This document shows, one piece after another, positions 10,070 to 20,576 of a stretch of DNA of 64,000 nt. Origin of the DNA: Methylolobus aquaticus (lineage in GTDB: Bacteria > Pseudomonadota > Gammaproteobacteria > Methylococcales > Methylococcaceae); NCBI GenBank assembly GCA_004168015.1, contig SEYW01000003.1, positions 186,001 to 250,000 of the forward strand, read 5' to 3'. Made by a program: the position numbers and the translations under genes. The notes under the pieces were generated by a model, which saw only the letters and a program-made list of their open reading frames with translations, was not told the origin of the DNA and did not search any database. Each line of letters opens with the position of its first letter. Position 1 is the stretch's first letter.

Positions 10070-10495
10070 TCACATGGTCACGACTGGGATCCCCAACGCG
10101 ACGCGGCGACCCAGCATCGTGTCCACCTTGCGGCGGGTGTTTTCGATGGTCAGTGGTTTGGCCAGGATCGATTTCGCGCCCTTCTGCAGACATTCCCGGG
10201 CCAGCGGGTCGTCCGCGGTGTCGGCCACGATGATGATCTTGACGCCGTCGAGTCGGGTGCAGACCTCGTCCAGGACATCCACACCCTTGTCCTTGACGAT
10301 TCCGACGCCGAGCAGCAATACCGAGGGCTTCCACTCGGCCCCTTTGGCGTAGGCCGCATCGAGGCTGCCCAATTCGTGCGTCTCCACTTCGTCGTGCAGC
10401 ATGAACTGCAAGGCCGCGCTGATGATTTCGTCGTCGTGCACGACGAACACCCGCCGGTTATCCAGCGCCTTTTCAGTATCCACGCCGATCTGCAT
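10070..10495 (-). CDS. Receiver-domain protein lacking the phospho-acceptor Asp
   Basis: A 141-residue stand-alone CheY-like fold: VFVVHDDEIISAALQFML at strand 1, IIIVADTADDP at strand 4, and the conserved Lys in ILAKPL. At strand 3 the acceptor Asp is replaced (VLLLGVGIVKDKG, Asp to Gly near residue 60), and the strand-4 Thr is also altered. So it probably signals without phosphorylation. ATG 10495 follows GAGAGGG at good spacing; a longer in-frame start at 10576 lacks this. It is the first gene of the leftward nif-linked operon. Confidence 0.82.
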   Translation of the reverse strand: MQIGVDTEKALDNRRVFVVHDDEIISAALQFMLHDEVETHELGSLDAAYAKGAEWKPSVLLLGVGIVKDKGVDVLDEVCTRLDGVKIIIVADTADDPLARECLQKGAKSILAKPLTIENTRRKVDTMLGRRVALGIPVVTM

Positions 10496-10729
10496 AAGCA
10501 ATGCCCTCTCGCATCGGGTTGATGAGGCGGCCGTTACCGTGCCCGTCGAAGTCACCCCTTTATATGGGAGCGACACACGACTCTTTATAAGGCCTCTGGC
10601 TCAATATCCGGGCGCCGCTATCTCCGGCCGTGACCCTCGTTCCGAGATTGGAGGCGTCATGGCGGGCGGCTTCCGGAGTGCTCGGGCGTTCCGCCTGGTT
10701 CGGCCCAGTCTCGCCCTTGATCCTTATTA

Positions 10730-10745
10730 AGCAATTAAGGAGCCA
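10730..10745 (-). promoter_or_regulatory. Sigma-54 promoter for the leftward redox operon
   Basis: On the minus strand the site reads TGGCTCCTTAATTGCT, with GG and GC exactly ten bases apart and a good TTGC minus-12 box. The minus-24 box is TGGC but lacks the ACG that usually follows. It points at the receiver-domain gene starting at 10495, leaving a leader of about 220 bases. The NifA-type site at 10833 lies about 88 bases upstream. Confidence 0.65.
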
Positions 10746-10832
10746 AGACGTCGCGCGCGCGTGAAGATTGCAAGGCACTGTAAATAAACAAGTAAAGATT
10801 GATTTTAGGCTGTCTTTCCGGTGCTCTGCCTT

Positions 10833-10848
10833 TGTTTTGTTCCTTACA
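10833..10848. promoter_or_regulatory. NifA upstream activator site shared by two promoters
   Basis: TGTTTTGTTCCTTACA matches TGT-N10-ACA. It lies about 108 bases from the nifH minus-24 box and about 88 bases from the leftward one, both normal distances for NifA acting by DNA looping. Confidence 0.75.
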
Positions 10849-10956
10849 AAGACTCAGGTTTTTGTTGGGTTGATGACACTGCCGAGACGGTTTGTGCGAC
10901 CCGAAAAACCAAAAATTAGATTCTTATAAACAGCAACTTAGAGATATTTTTATGCG

Positions 10957-10972
10957 TGGCATGCGCATTGCT
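10957..10972 (+). promoter_or_regulatory. Sigma-54 promoter of nifHDK
   Basis: TGGCATGCGCATTGCT has GG-N10-GC spacing and matches the TGGCAYR-N5-TTGCW consensus closely. Transcription should start near 10983, giving a leader of about 150 bases before nifH at 11134. Confidence 0.88.
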
Positions 10973-11115
10973 TTGTGGATTAGCGAGCAGCATTCACTAT
11001 TCGCGAAAGCGGTAGCGACAACAAGAAGAAATAGAAAGCGCGACCCATTGGTGCTTAGGCCGGAAGTTATCTTGCGGCGGAATACTGCCTAATAGCGGAC
11101 TGTATTTTTCCTTAG

Positions 11116-12015
<900 letters not shown>

Positions 12016-12034
12016 GGGGCTGGGAGGGGCGTGG

Positions 12035-12057
12035 GGCCGGCGTTTCGACGCCGCGCC
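12035..12057 (+). other. Stem-loop between nifH and nifD
   Basis: GGCCGGCG and CGCCGCGCC can pair around a TTTCGA loop with one bulge. There is no T tract, so it is more likely an RNA-stabilising or processing hairpin after nifH than a terminator. Such structures are known at this place in other nifHDK operons. Confidence 0.5.
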
Positions 12058-12118
12058 TCAGGCCCGACTCCGCCGGCATCCCGCGCCATTCCTTCCCAAA
12101 CCCAAACAGGAGCGTGAA

Positions 12119-13576
12119 ATGAGCCTCACAGTTGAGCAAGTTAAAGAACGAAACCGGGAACTCATCAAGGAGGTTCTCGAGGTTTATCCCGACAAGACCG
12201 CGAAACGTCGCGCCAAGCATCTCGGCCAGTACGAGGAAGGCAAGTCGGATTGCGGCACCAAGTCCAACGTCAAGTCCATCCCGGGTGTCATGACCATCCG
12301 TGGTTGCGCGTACGCCGGATCCAAGGGCGTCGTCTGGGGCCCAATCAAGGACATGATCCACATCAGCCACGGTCCGGTGGGCTGCGGCCAGTATTCCTGG
12401 GCCTCGCGCCGGAATTATTACATCGGCACCACTGGCGTCGACACCTTCGTGACGATGCAGTTCACCTCCGACTTCCAGGAGAAGGACATCGTCTTCGGCG
12501 GTGACAAGAAGCTGGAAAAGATCATCGACGAGATCGAAGATTTGTTCCCGCTGAATCATGGCATCACGGTTCAATCCGAATGCCCCATCGGCCTCATCGG
12601 CGACGACATCGAAGCCGTTTCCAAGAAGAAGTCGAAGGAATACGCGGGCAAGACCATCGTTCCGGTCCGTTGCGAAGGCTTCCGCGGCGTTTCGCAGTCG
12701 CTGGGTCACCACATTGCCAACGATGCGGTGCGCGACTGGGTGTTCGACAAGGGCGACAAGCACCCCGAATTCCAGACCACGCCGTATGACGTCGCAATCA
12801 TCGGCGACTACAACATCGGCGGTGACGCGTGGTCCTCACGCATCCTGCTCGAAGAAATGGGCCTGCGTGTGATCGCGCAATGGTCCGGCGACGGCTCGCT
12901 GGCGGAACTTGAAAACACGCCGAAAGCGAAGTTGAACGTGTTGCACTGCTACCGCTCAATGAACTACATCTCGCGCCACCTCGAAGAGAAGTACGGGGTG
13001 CCGTGGGTCGAATACAACTTCTTCGGGCCGACCAAGATCGCCGAATCGCTGCGCACCATCGCCAGCTACTTCGATGACACCATCAAGGAGAAGGCCGAGC
13101 AGGTCATTGCCAAGTATCAACCGTTGATGCAGGCCGTGATCGACAAGTACCGTCCGCGCCTCGAAGGCAAGAAAGTCATGTTGTACGTGGGCGGCCTGCG
13201 TCCCCGTCACGTCATCGGCGCCTACGAGGATCTCGGCATGGAAATCGTCGGCACCGGTTACGAGTTCGGCCATAACGACGACTATCAGCGGACCACGCAC
13301 TACGTCAAGGACGGCACGCTGATCTACGACGACGTGACCGGCTTCGAGTTCGAGAAGTTCGTCGAGAAGATCCAGCCCGACCTGGTCGGTTCCGGCATCA
13401 AGGAAAAGTACGTCTTCCAGAAGATGGGCGTGCCCTTCCGCCAGATGCACTCCTGGGATTACTCGGGCCCGTATCACGGCTATGACGGCTTTGCCATCTT
13501 CGCTCGGGATATGGACATGGCCATCAACAACCCGGTCTGGGGTTTGGCCAAGACACCCTGGAAGACAGCCGCCTGA
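12119..13576 (+). CDS. nifD: Nitrogenase MoFe protein alpha chain NifD
   Basis: A 485-residue alpha subunit. P-cluster cysteines are seen in [21 protein letters not shown] and [12 protein letters not shown]. FeMo-cofactor ligands are the Cys in [11 protein letters not shown] and the His in [15 protein letters not shown] 12119 follows CAGGAGCG and gives the family N-terminus; the frame is open to 11984 but that part lies over the nifH end and the intergenic hairpin. It forms the heterotetramer with NifK. Confidence 0.98.
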   Translation: MSLTVEQVKERNRELIKEVLEVYPDKTAKRRAKHLGQYEEGKSDCGTKSNVKSIPGVMTIRGCAYAGSKGVVWGPIKDMIHISHGPVGCGQYSWASRRNYYIGTTGVDTFVTMQFTSDFQEKDIVFGGDKKLEKIIDEIEDLFPLNHGITVQSECPIGLIGDDIEAVSKKKSKEYAGKTIVPVRCEGFRGVSQSLGHHIANDAVRDWVFDKGDKHPEFQTTPYDVAIIGDYNIGGDAWSSRILLEEMGLRVIAQWSGDGSLAELENTPKAKLNVLHCYRSMNYISRHLEEKYGVPWVEYNFFGPTKIAESLRTIASYFDDTIKEKAEQVIAKYQPLMQAVIDKYRPRLEGKKVMLYVGGLRPRHVIGAYEDLGMEIVGTGYEFGHNDDYQRTTHYVKDGTLIYDDVTGFEFEKFVEKIQPDLVGSGIKEKYVFQKMGVPFRQMHSWDYSGPYHGYDGFAIFARDMDMAINNPVWGLAKTPWKTAA

Positions 13577-13587
13577 TCGGAAAGCAA

Positions 13588-13678
13588 ATGTAGGGTGGGT
13601 TAGCGATATGAAGCGCAACCCACCAGCCACTGCCTCGGTGGGAGCCTGTTCCTTGCACGATAACCCACCACCCTACAT
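13588..13678. repeat. Inverted-repeat element between nifD and nifK
   Basis: The ends are ATGTAGGGTGGGTTA (13588-13602) and its inverse TAACCCACCACCCTACAT (13661-13678), which has three extra bases. A second, inner copy of the complementary arm (AACCCACC) lies at 13617. The whole unit of about 91 bases can fold into alternative hairpins. GTAGGGTGGGTT arms are a dispersed repeat in many proteobacteria; a lone arm occurs at 27013. Confidence 0.75.
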
Positions 13679-13690
13679 CGGAGATTAACC

Positions 13691-15250
13691 ATGAGCCAGA
13701 ATGCAGAAAAGGTCCTTGATCACTTCAATCTGTTCCGCGAGCCGGAATACGTCGACTTGTTTGCGAAGAAGCGCAAGGAATTTGAGTTCATGCCACCGGA
13801 CGAGCAGGTGGCTGAGGTCCGAGAGTGGACCAAGACCGAAGAGTACAAGGAGAAGAATTTTGCCCGCGAAGCGCTGACCGTCAATCCCGCTAAGGCGTGC
13901 CAGCCTCTGGGCGCGGTGTTCGCCGCGGTCGGCTTCGAAAGCACCCTGCCGTTCGTGCACGGATCGCAAGGTTGCGTCGCGTACTACCGCTCGCACTTCA
14001 GCCGTCACTTCAAGGAGCCGACCTCGTGTGTGTCGTCTTCGATGACCGAAGATGCGGCCGTGTTCGGCGGTCTGAACAACATGGTCGACGGTCTGGCCAA
14101 CTCGTACAACATGTACAAGCCGAAGATGATTGCGGTATCGACCACCTGCATGGCAGAGGTCATCGGCGACGACTTGAACGCCTTCATCAAGACCTCGAAG
14201 GAAAAGGGCAGCATTCCGGCCGAATTCGATGTCCCGTTCGCTCATACCCCGGCGTTCGTCGGCAGCCACATCACCGGCTACGACAACGTCATGAAGGGTA
14301 TCGTCCAGCACTTCTGGGACGGCAAGGCCGGCACCGTGCCGGCGCTGGAGCGGACGCCGAATGAGTCGATCAACTTCATCGGCGGCTTCGATGGCTACAC
14401 CGTCGGCAACCTGCGTGAAGTCAAGCGGATCTTCAATCTGTTCGACATCGATTACACCATCCTCGGTGACAACAGCGATGTCTGGGATACCCCGACGGAC
14501 GGTGAGTTCCGCATGTATGACGGCGGCACTACGCTGGAAGAGACGGCCAATGCGCTGAATGCCAAGGCGACGATCTCGATGCAGGAATACTGCACCGAAA
14601 AGACCCTGCCGTTCATCGCCGAGCACGGCCAGGAAGTGGTTGCGCTGAATCACCCGATCGGCGTCGCCGGCACCGACAAGTTCCTGATGGAAATCTCCCG
14701 TTTGACGGGCAAGCCCATCCCGGCGGAACTGGAAAAGGAGCGTGGCCGCCTGGTGGATGCGATCGCCGACTCCACGGCTCACATCCACGGCCAGAAATTC
14801 GCCATCTACGGCGATCCGGACCTGTGCTACGGCCTGGCGGCTTTCCTGCTGGAGCTCGGCGCCGAGCCGACCCATGTCCTGGCGACCAACGGTGGCAAGG
14901 CCTGGGAAAAGAAGATGCAGGAACTGTTCGACTCCTCGCCGTTCGGCAAGAACTGCAAGGTCTACGCGGGCAAGGACTTGTGGCACATGCGCTCACTGCT
15001 GTTCACCGATCCGGTCGATTTCCTGATCGGCAACACCTACGGCAAGTACCTCGAGCGTGACACCGGCACCCCGCTGATCCGCATCGGCTTCCCGATCTTC
15101 GATCGCCACCACAAGCACCGCTATCCGGTTTGGGGCTATCAGGGCGGCCTGAACGTCCTGGTCTGGATCCTCGACCGCATCTTCGATGCCTTCGATGCGA
15201 ACACGAATGTCCCGGCCAAGACGGACTACAGCTTCGACATCATCCGGTAA
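13691..15250 (+). CDS. nifK: Nitrogenase MoFe protein beta chain NifK
   Basis: A 519-residue beta subunit. P-cluster cysteines are seen in [24 protein letters not shown] and [12 protein letters not shown]. The N-terminal extension before the first Cys is the normal length for group I enzymes. Together with NifD it makes the alpha2-beta2 MoFe protein. It lies 114 bases after nifD, an unusually large gap filled by an inverted repeat, and is followed by FeSII. Confidence 0.98.
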   Translation: MSQNAEKVLDHFNLFREPEYVDLFAKKRKEFEFMPPDEQVAEVREWTKTEEYKEKNFAREALTVNPAKACQPLGAVFAAVGFESTLPFVHGSQGCVAYYRSHFSRHFKEPTSCVSSSMTEDAAVFGGLNNMVDGLANSYNMYKPKMIAVSTTCMAEVIGDDLNAFIKTSKEKGSIPAEFDVPFAHTPAFVGSHITGYDNVMKGIVQHFWDGKAGTVPALERTPNESINFIGGFDGYTVGNLREVKRIFNLFDIDYTILGDNSDVWDTPTDGEFRMYDGGTTLEETANALNAKATISMQEYCTEKTLPFIAEHGQEVVALNHPIGVAGTDKFLMEISRLTGKPIPAELEKERGRLVDAIADSTAHIHGQKFAIYGDPDLCYGLAAFLLELGAEPTHVLATNGGKAWEKKMQELFDSSPFGKNCKVYAGKDLWHMRSLLFTDPVDFLIGNTYGKYLERDTGTPLIRIGFPIFDRHHKHRYPVWGYQGGLNVLVWILDRIFDAFDANTNVPAKTDYSFDIIR

Positions 15251-15287
15251 ACCAACCGCACCCACCGTAAAAGCGGGATAGTCCAAG

Positions 15288-15316
15288 CCGGAGCGCCCTG
15301 ACCCAGGACGCTCCGG
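15288..15316 (+). other. Hairpin between nifK and FeSII
   Basis: CCGGAGCG and CGCTCCGG form a perfect eight-base stem around a 13-base loop. No T tract follows, so it probably does not end transcription. It may set the FeSII to nifHDK message ratio by attenuation or RNA stability (inference). Confidence 0.5.
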
Positions 15317-15344
15317 TGCACTCCCGAACATCGAGGAACCCAAA

Positions 15345-15713
15345 ATGGGCAACGTCACTTTCTCCAGTCCCCTGATGCCGAAGGACCTGACGGTCTACGC
15401 GGTCGCCGGGGACACCCACACGCTGCTGAAAGTCGCGAAACAGCACAAAATTCCGCTGCCGTTCGAATGCGAGGACGGCGAATGCGGCTCCTGCGTCATC
15501 GAAGTGCAGGAACTGTCCGACAAGCCGTTCATGGCACAATCCCTGACCGAGAAGGAACGGGCGACCCTGCTGGCGGCCGGCAAGTTGACCAAGGCGCAGA
15601 TCGAAGACGCGGTGGTCAACGACCGCCCGCCGCCGTTCCGCCTGGCCTGCCAGTTCATCGTTCGCCACGAAGACATTCTGGTGAAATTCTCCGGCGAGCC
15701 GGGTGTTGTCTAG
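15345..15713 (+). CDS. FeSII (Shethna protein II), conformational protection ferredoxin
   Basis: A 122-residue [2Fe-2S] protein closely like the Azotobacter Shethna protein. It has VTFSSPLMPKDLTVYAVAG at the start, the CEDGECGSC cluster loop, a KSVGKL-like KLTKAQIED segment, FRLACQ for the fourth Cys, and the end VKFSGEPG. When oxidised by oxygen, FeSII binds NifH and NifDK in a protected but inactive complex. It directly follows nifK and ends at a strong terminator, so it is co-expressed with its targets. Confidence 0.95.
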   Translation: MGNVTFSSPLMPKDLTVYAVAGDTHTLLKVAKQHKIPLPFECEDGECGSCVIEVQELSDKPFMAQSLTEKERATLLAAGKLTKAQIEDAVVNDRPPPFRLACQFIVRHEDILVKFSGEPGVV

Positions 15714-15748
15714 TCGAAGTTGAACCCGGTCCAAGTCAGCGGACCAGG

Positions 15749-15780
15749 ATGCCGGCGGCCGAAGGGCTGCCGGCATTTTT
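15749..15780 (+). terminator. Rho-independent terminator after FeSII
   Basis: ATGCCGGCGGCC and GGCTGCCGGCAT pair with one mismatch around a GAAG loop, followed by TTTTT. It ends the nifHDK-FeSII unit. Confidence 0.9.
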
Positions 15781-16137
15781 CGTTGTAGGACAGCGTCGCG
15801 AGCGTCCGTCGAGCTGCATATCACCGTCAGTCATTCATCGTCCTTCTGACTCCGCGCGCCTGTGCAGGGCGATTGCACGAAGGTCGGCACAGGATTCTGA
15901 AGCACGTCTTTCCGGCGTGGAATGCCGAAAGCACGATCACAGGGACGTGACCCCATTCTTGCCGAGGCATTTCGCGCGAATGGCGCACGCTTTATCTCTC
16001 GATTCTTTGCTTCTGAAGGGGCAGAATCCCCGGCTGATCACCGGGAGGGTTGCGGGGAAGCCGTGCGCACGAGACATCTGGATTCCTGTGTTCCTGCGGG
16101 AAATTGAAAGCCGCGAAGCTTGCAAGCGATTCCGTCG
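15781..16137. other. Gene-free spacer at the left edge of the defence island
   Basis: I see no credible gene, promoter or long repeat here. Several open frames cross it but lack family resemblance and ribosome sites. It marks the junction between the nifHDK unit and the restriction-modification island, so it may hold an insertion boundary that is not visible without comparison to a relative lacking the island. Confidence 0.55.
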
Positions 16138-16866
16138 CTACCCTCCCCACTCTTCGTGCCCCAGCGGCAGTTGGCGAAGTTCGTGCTGATAGCGACGCCA
16201 CGACGGCAGGTGCCGATCCATCAGCACGATGAACCGATCGTTATGATGGCGTTCGAGCAGGTGCATCAGCTCGTGCACGACGATGTACTCGATGCAGCCC
16301 TCCGGCTTCTTGGCCAGTTCGAGATTCAGCCAGATCCGCTGCGTATCCGGGTTGCACGAGCCCCATTTCGTCTTCATGCGTTTTATGCCCCAGTGCCTGG
16401 CCTGGACGCCCAGCGTTGCTTGCCAGCGCGCGAGGAGAGGCGGCACACGGACTTTAAGCGCCTGCCGATACCAGTGCTGCAGCGTGGCTTCCCGTTGGTC
16501 GCGGGTGCTGTCGGGGCGTACGGAAAGCTCGAGGGTATCGAGTCCCCGAATGGACACACGTGGCGCGCCTTCGCGTTCCCTGACGCGTAGCCGATAGCGC
16601 TGGCCGAGGAAGTAATGGCTCTCGCCGTTGACCATCTCCCGTTGCGACTGTCGCGGCTGTTCTTCGAACTTCTCTCTCTGTCGGCATATCCACGCGAGCT
16701 TGTCGACGACGGCCAACCGCACGGCATCATCACTGACCAACAGCGGCGCGGCGACCCGCACCCGCCCATGGGGCGGATAGACTCCCAAGTGCAGGTTCTT
16801 GATGTCTTTGCGCACCACCTCAACGGTGATTCCGGCGACCTTGATGCGATGCGGTTCAGTAGTCAT
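16138..16866 (-). CDS. YgjP-type metal-dependent protease (M48/DUF45)
   Basis: A 242-residue zinc protease-like protein. The core has the active-site motif VVHELMHLLERHHN, preceded by KTKWGSCN, both typical of YgjP/WLM hydrolases. ATG 16866 overlaps the end of hsdR by 11 bases, so the two are translationally coupled. YgjP-like genes often accompany type I restriction systems; their substrate is unknown. A longer frame to 17151 lies inside hsdR and was rejected. Confidence 0.92.
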   Translation of the reverse strand: MTTEPHRIKVAGITVEVVRKDIKNLHLGVYPPHGRVRVAAPLLVSDDAVRLAVVDKLAWICRQREKFEEQPRQSQREMVNGESHYFLGQRYRLRVREREGAPRVSIRGLDTLELSVRPDSTRDQREATLQHWYRQALKVRVPPLLARWQATLGVQARHWGIKRMKTKWGSCNPDTQRIWLNLELAKKPEGCIEYIVVHELMHLLERHHNDRFIVLMDRHLPSWRRYQHELRQLPLGHEEWGG

Positions 16867-19800
16867 CCTGGTGCAGCGCAAGATGCAGGAGGCGCTCGGT
16901 CTCGGCCTCGAGCGGATAGCTGTCGATCGGGTCGTCGTGGATGCCCATGCCGACGCGTGCTCGGTGCGCCGACTGGAGCGCCGCCCTGATCGCGTTCCGG
17001 ACCTTTTTGGTCTTGATCGGATGCGTTTTCCAGCCTTGCTGCAAGCTCCCCATGATCGCGGCATCGACGGCCAGAGCCAGCGGCTCGTCTTCGCCCAGAT
17101 TGTTGTACAGCGTTCGTTGTGCCGGGGTCCTGAGGCTCGCCGGATGTCCACCGTTTCCGCTGCCGCGTTGTGCCGCCGCGCGGGTCAGGTCCACGACCTT
17201 TTCCAGATGTTCCTTGTAGCTCAGCATGCCCTTCCGGCGTTGCTCGATCAGCGCATCGAGCAGCTTCGACAGCTTCTCGTAGTAGGCCGGGTCGATCGGT
17301 GACTCGTTGATGATGAGCTTCCGGACATTGTTCTCGATCGTCTCGGCGACGGTCTCCTCTTTCTTCTTGATGTTTTTGGGTAACGTATTGATCGCCGCGG
17401 CACCGCGCTCGACGATCAACTGGATCAGGCTCAAGTCATCGAAGGCTGAGATCTTCTCGCTGTCCTCGGCTCGGATGTAGGTGTCGATCAGGTGCCGCAT
17501 GGCCGGCTCGTAGGCCTTCAAGTCGATGTAATCGCCGCTGTTCAGGCGCACCGCATCGCGGATCTGCGTGTAGTGATCGACTTCGGCCTTGATCGCTGCG
17601 ATTGGCTCAGCTGTGTAGCCGGCATCGGCCAGTTCGTTGGCGATAGCCGCATAGGCGCGCAGCAGCGCTGCGGTGTACTGGTAGAGCTTGACCCGTTTCG
17701 GTTCGTTCTCCTTGAGCTGCTCGGCGTTGCCCGAGTCTGCGGCGCAGAAGTAGTGGAAGTAGTCCTCCAGCGCTCTGGGTGCCGAGACCGGCTCGCACAG
17801 CGCCTTGATGCGCTCGCACGCCTCGTCCAGATCTTCCCGCGCCTTCTCAAGTCGGTTTGTCAGTAGGCCAGCGACATCACTCTTGTCGTAGCCGTCAAAG
17901 GCACCGCTGGTGTAATCGTGGACGGCGCCCTCCAGGCTCTTGAACAAGTCCTTGTAGTCGACGATGTAGCCGTAATCCTTGCTCTCCCCATCCAGCCGGT
18001 TGACCCGGCATATGGCCTGAAACAGGCCGTGATCGCGCATTTCCTTGTCGATGTAGAGGTACGTTGCGGACGGTGCATCGAAGCCGGTCAGCAGCTTGTC
18101 GACGACGATCAGAAGCTTCATCTGCCCTGGCTGGTCGATGAACGCCTTCTTGACATCCTTTTCGAAGGTCTCGGCCTTCTTGACCGCTGACTCCGGGGGT
18201 TCGCCGAACCAGTCCGCCAGCATCTGCGTGTAGACCTGGTACTTGAACAGGCTGTCGGTTTCGCCCTCGCCCGTGGCCTCACCCTTGGCATCGGCGACCG
18301 ATGGCGCATAGCTGGTCACGATCGCGCAGCGCGTTTTCAGCTCGGTGGCTTCGAACAATTCATAGACCTTGCAGGCCTCGTAGATGCTGCCGGTGACGAG
18401 CATCGCGTTGCCGTGCCCGCTCATCAGCCGCGGGCGGATGTTCATGTCGAACACAATGTCGTTGACGATCTTCTGCAAGCGGCCCTTGCTGGACAGGACG
18501 CGTTGCAAAGTACCCCATTTCTGCTTGAGCTGGGCCTTGGCCAGGTCGTTCAAGCCTTTGGTCTTGGCCTCGAACCATTGGTCGATTTTGTCCTGGCTCG
18601 TCAGCGCCTGGTCGATGTCCCGCGCTTCGTAGCGGAGATCCAGCACCACGCCCTCGCGCACCGCCTGATCGAATTTGTAGGTATGGATGTACCGTCCGAA
18701 CACCTCGATGCTGCGCGCCTTGTCCGACTTCAATAACGGCGTGCCGGTGAAGCCGAGGAATACGGCATTCGGCAGGATGCCCTTCATGGCTTGATGGAGA
18801 TCGCCGGACTGCGTGCGATGGCATTCGTCGACGAACACGTAGACATCGCCCTTAGCCCGGAAGCCGGGTGGCAACCTCTTGATAGCCTCGATGAAGGCTT
18901 TTGTGCCTTCCGGGTCGTTGTCGCCCTTGCCGCCGAACTTGTGGACTAGCGAGCAGATCAGCGACTCCGTGCTGGCATTGAGCACAGCGATCAGGTCTGC
19001 GCCGCTCGTCGTCCGATAGATGGCTTCATCGACGCCCTTGAAGACCTTCTCGATCTGCTCATCCAATTCGGTCCGGTCGGTGATGATCAGGACGCGAGCG
19101 CCTGGGATGGTTCCCAGAATCCATTTGGCCAGCCAGACCATCGTCAACGACTTGCCGCTGCCCTGTGTGTGCCAGAGGATGCCGCCCTCGCGCCGCCGGA
19201 TGAAGTCCTGTGCCGCCTTGACGCCGAAGTACTGGTTTTGCCTGCACAGCTTCTTGGTGCCGGCATCGAACACGGTGAAGTCGTGGATCAATTCGAGGAA
19301 GCGCTGCTTCTGGCATAGCTGCAGCACTTCCCGATCCAGCCGATTCGGTTCCGCAGCGTAGAGTCCTGTGTCCTCGACCCAGCGCAGGTAATACTTCTCG
19401 GGCGTCTCGATCGCCCCGTAGCGCAGCCCCTCGCTGTCGTTCCCCGCCATCAGCCACTGCACGGTCGAGAAGAACGGCTGGATGAATTCCTTTTTCTGGT
19501 TGTCCAGGTTCTGGCGGATGCCTTCGGCAAGCGAAACCGTGGAGCGCTTCAGCTCCAGGATGCCCAGCGCGATGCCGTTGACGTACAGCACGAGGTCGGG
19601 GCGCTTGGTGCTGGCCTTGGTGTCTGCACCCTTGACTGTGACTTCTTCGACGATCGCGAAGTGGTTGCGTTCCGGATGCTGCCAGTCGATCAGCCAGACG
19701 GTGACGTGGTTTTCCCCAGCGGCGGGAAGTACTTTGACGCCGTAGCGCAGCAGTCCGTAGACCGCCTGGTTCCGGTCGTACAGGTGCTTGCTGCTGTCGG

Positions 19801-20017
19801 AGGCAGTCTTGGTGAATTCGTGCAGCGCGCGGCTGATCAGCAGTTCACCGATACCGCGTTGCTTGAGCCACGAGGTGAGCAACTCGGGCTCGATATTGCG
19901 GTTGTCAGGCCGGTCGGTCCAGTTGCCGAGATAATCGTAATCGAGCCGTTGCCGGAACAGGGCGATGATGCGCTGCTGAGTGCGCTTCTCGATTTCGCCG
20001 ACCGGGGTCAGTCCCAT
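16856..20017 (-). CDS. hsdR: Type I restriction enzyme R subunit HsdR
   Basis: A 1053-residue subunit. The N-terminal nuclease has a PD-ExK-like block near residue 150 (RPDLVLY...GILELK). The translocase has Walker A HTQGSGKS near residue 285 and the DECH box near 396, with helicase motifs to about residue 800 and a helical C-terminus. It cleaves DNA away from unmodified sites with HsdM and HsdS. ATG 20017 has GGAG upstream; the frame extends to 20080 without support. It is separated from hsdMS by the AlbA_2 gene. Confidence 0.96.
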   Translation of the reverse strand: MGLTPVGEIEKRTQQRIIALFRQRLDYDYLGNWTDRPDNRNIEPELLTSWLKQRGIGELLISRALHEFTKTASDSSKHLYDRNQAVYGLLRYGVKVLPAAGENHVTVWLIDWQHPERNHFAIVEEVTVKGADTKASTKRPDLVLYVNGIALGILELKRSTVSLAEGIRQNLDNQKKEFIQPFFSTVQWLMAGNDSEGLRYGAIETPEKYYLRWVEDTGLYAAEPNRLDREVLQLCQKQRFLELIHDFTVFDAGTKKLCRQNQYFGVKAAQDFIRRREGGILWHTQGSGKSLTMVWLAKWILGTIPGARVLIITDRTELDEQIEKVFKGVDEAIYRTTSGADLIAVLNASTESLICSLVHKFGGKGDNDPEGTKAFIEAIKRLPPGFRAKGDVYVFVDECHRTQSGDLHQAMKGILPNAVFLGFTGTPLLKSDKARSIEVFGRYIHTYKFDQAVREGVVLDLRYEARDIDQALTSQDKIDQWFEAKTKGLNDLAKAQLKQKWGTLQRVLSSKGRLQKIVNDIVFDMNIRPRLMSGHGNAMLVTGSIYEACKVYELFEATELKTRCAIVTSYAPSVADAKGEATGEGETDSLFKYQVYTQMLADWFGEPPESAVKKAETFEKDVKKAFIDQPGQMKLLIVVDKLLTGFDAPSATYLYIDKEMRDHGLFQAICRVNRLDGESKDYGYIVDYKDLFKSLEGAVHDYTSGAFDGYDKSDVAGLLTNRLEKAREDLDEACERIKALCEPVSAPRALEDYFHYFCAADSGNAEQLKENEPKRVKLYQYTAALLRAYAAIANELADAGYTAEPIAAIKAEVDHYTQIRDAVRLNSGDYIDLKAYEPAMRHLIDTYIRAEDSEKISAFDDLSLIQLIVERGAAAINTLPKNIKKKEETVAETIENNVRKLIINESPIDPAYYEKLSKLLDALIEQRRKGMLSYKEHLEKVVDLTRAAAQRGSGNGGHPASLRTPAQRTLYNNLGEDEPLALAVDAAIMGSLQQGWKTHPIKTKKVRNAIRAALQSAHRARVGMGIHDDPIDSYPLEAETERLLHLALHQDDY

Positions 20018-20576
20018 GGTTTGACTCCACTCCGTTGATGACGCCCGCCATGACACCGCACAACATCGAGCCCGTCCCACGGGTGTCGGCGCGCGTGGCG
20101 TGCCGCGGTGGCGCGTGCGTCAGGCTGAAAGTAAAACAAGCCAGGTCGTTATTTCAGTTTTGGCGCGAAAAGTAAAATAAGGGGCGATGCTATTTCGGTC
20201 AATGGGTTGCAATGCGCGTGGTTGATCTGAGCCACAGCGCATCTTCGTTAGCTTCAGCTCTCCGCGGCTTGAATGTGGTGGGGCGTGGTGGGCGCCTACG
20301 GGAGAGGGGCCAAGATAGCCATCGCGGTTGGCGTTACTTGAAACCACTCGCTGTGCTATCTGGAAATGAAGCGACATAAGGCGAGGTGAAACAAAGGGAT
20401 GTAATCGCCTGGTTACATCCGCTATCTGCAAATGACACGGCAGGGCTTGTGCAAGGTCCGACTGCGGCTTTGGAGAGACACATCGCCGATGAAGGTATGT
20501 CGTGGTCCGATCCTCGCTCGGTGCGAATGTCGTGGCAAAGGATGAGTCCCTCGGGTTCCCCGGCTGTCGGCGATGC
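20018..20576. other. Control region upstream of hsdR
   Basis: This 559-base gap holds no convincing gene. It does hold two imperfect direct repeats, GCTATCTGGAAATGA at 20355-20369 and GCTATCTGCAAATGA at 20421-20435, and an eight-base perfect hairpin GGATGTAA/TTACATCC at 20397-20420 between them. Nearer hsdR there are two AGTAAAAYAAG-like copies (20129 and 20170). These look like operator sequences for hsdR, possibly for the adjacent AlbA_2/winged-helix protein (inference). Confidence 0.5.

Noticed and set aside
15467..16189. 240-residue frame across the FeSII terminator
   Set aside because: It runs over FeSII in the wrong frame and through a strong terminator.
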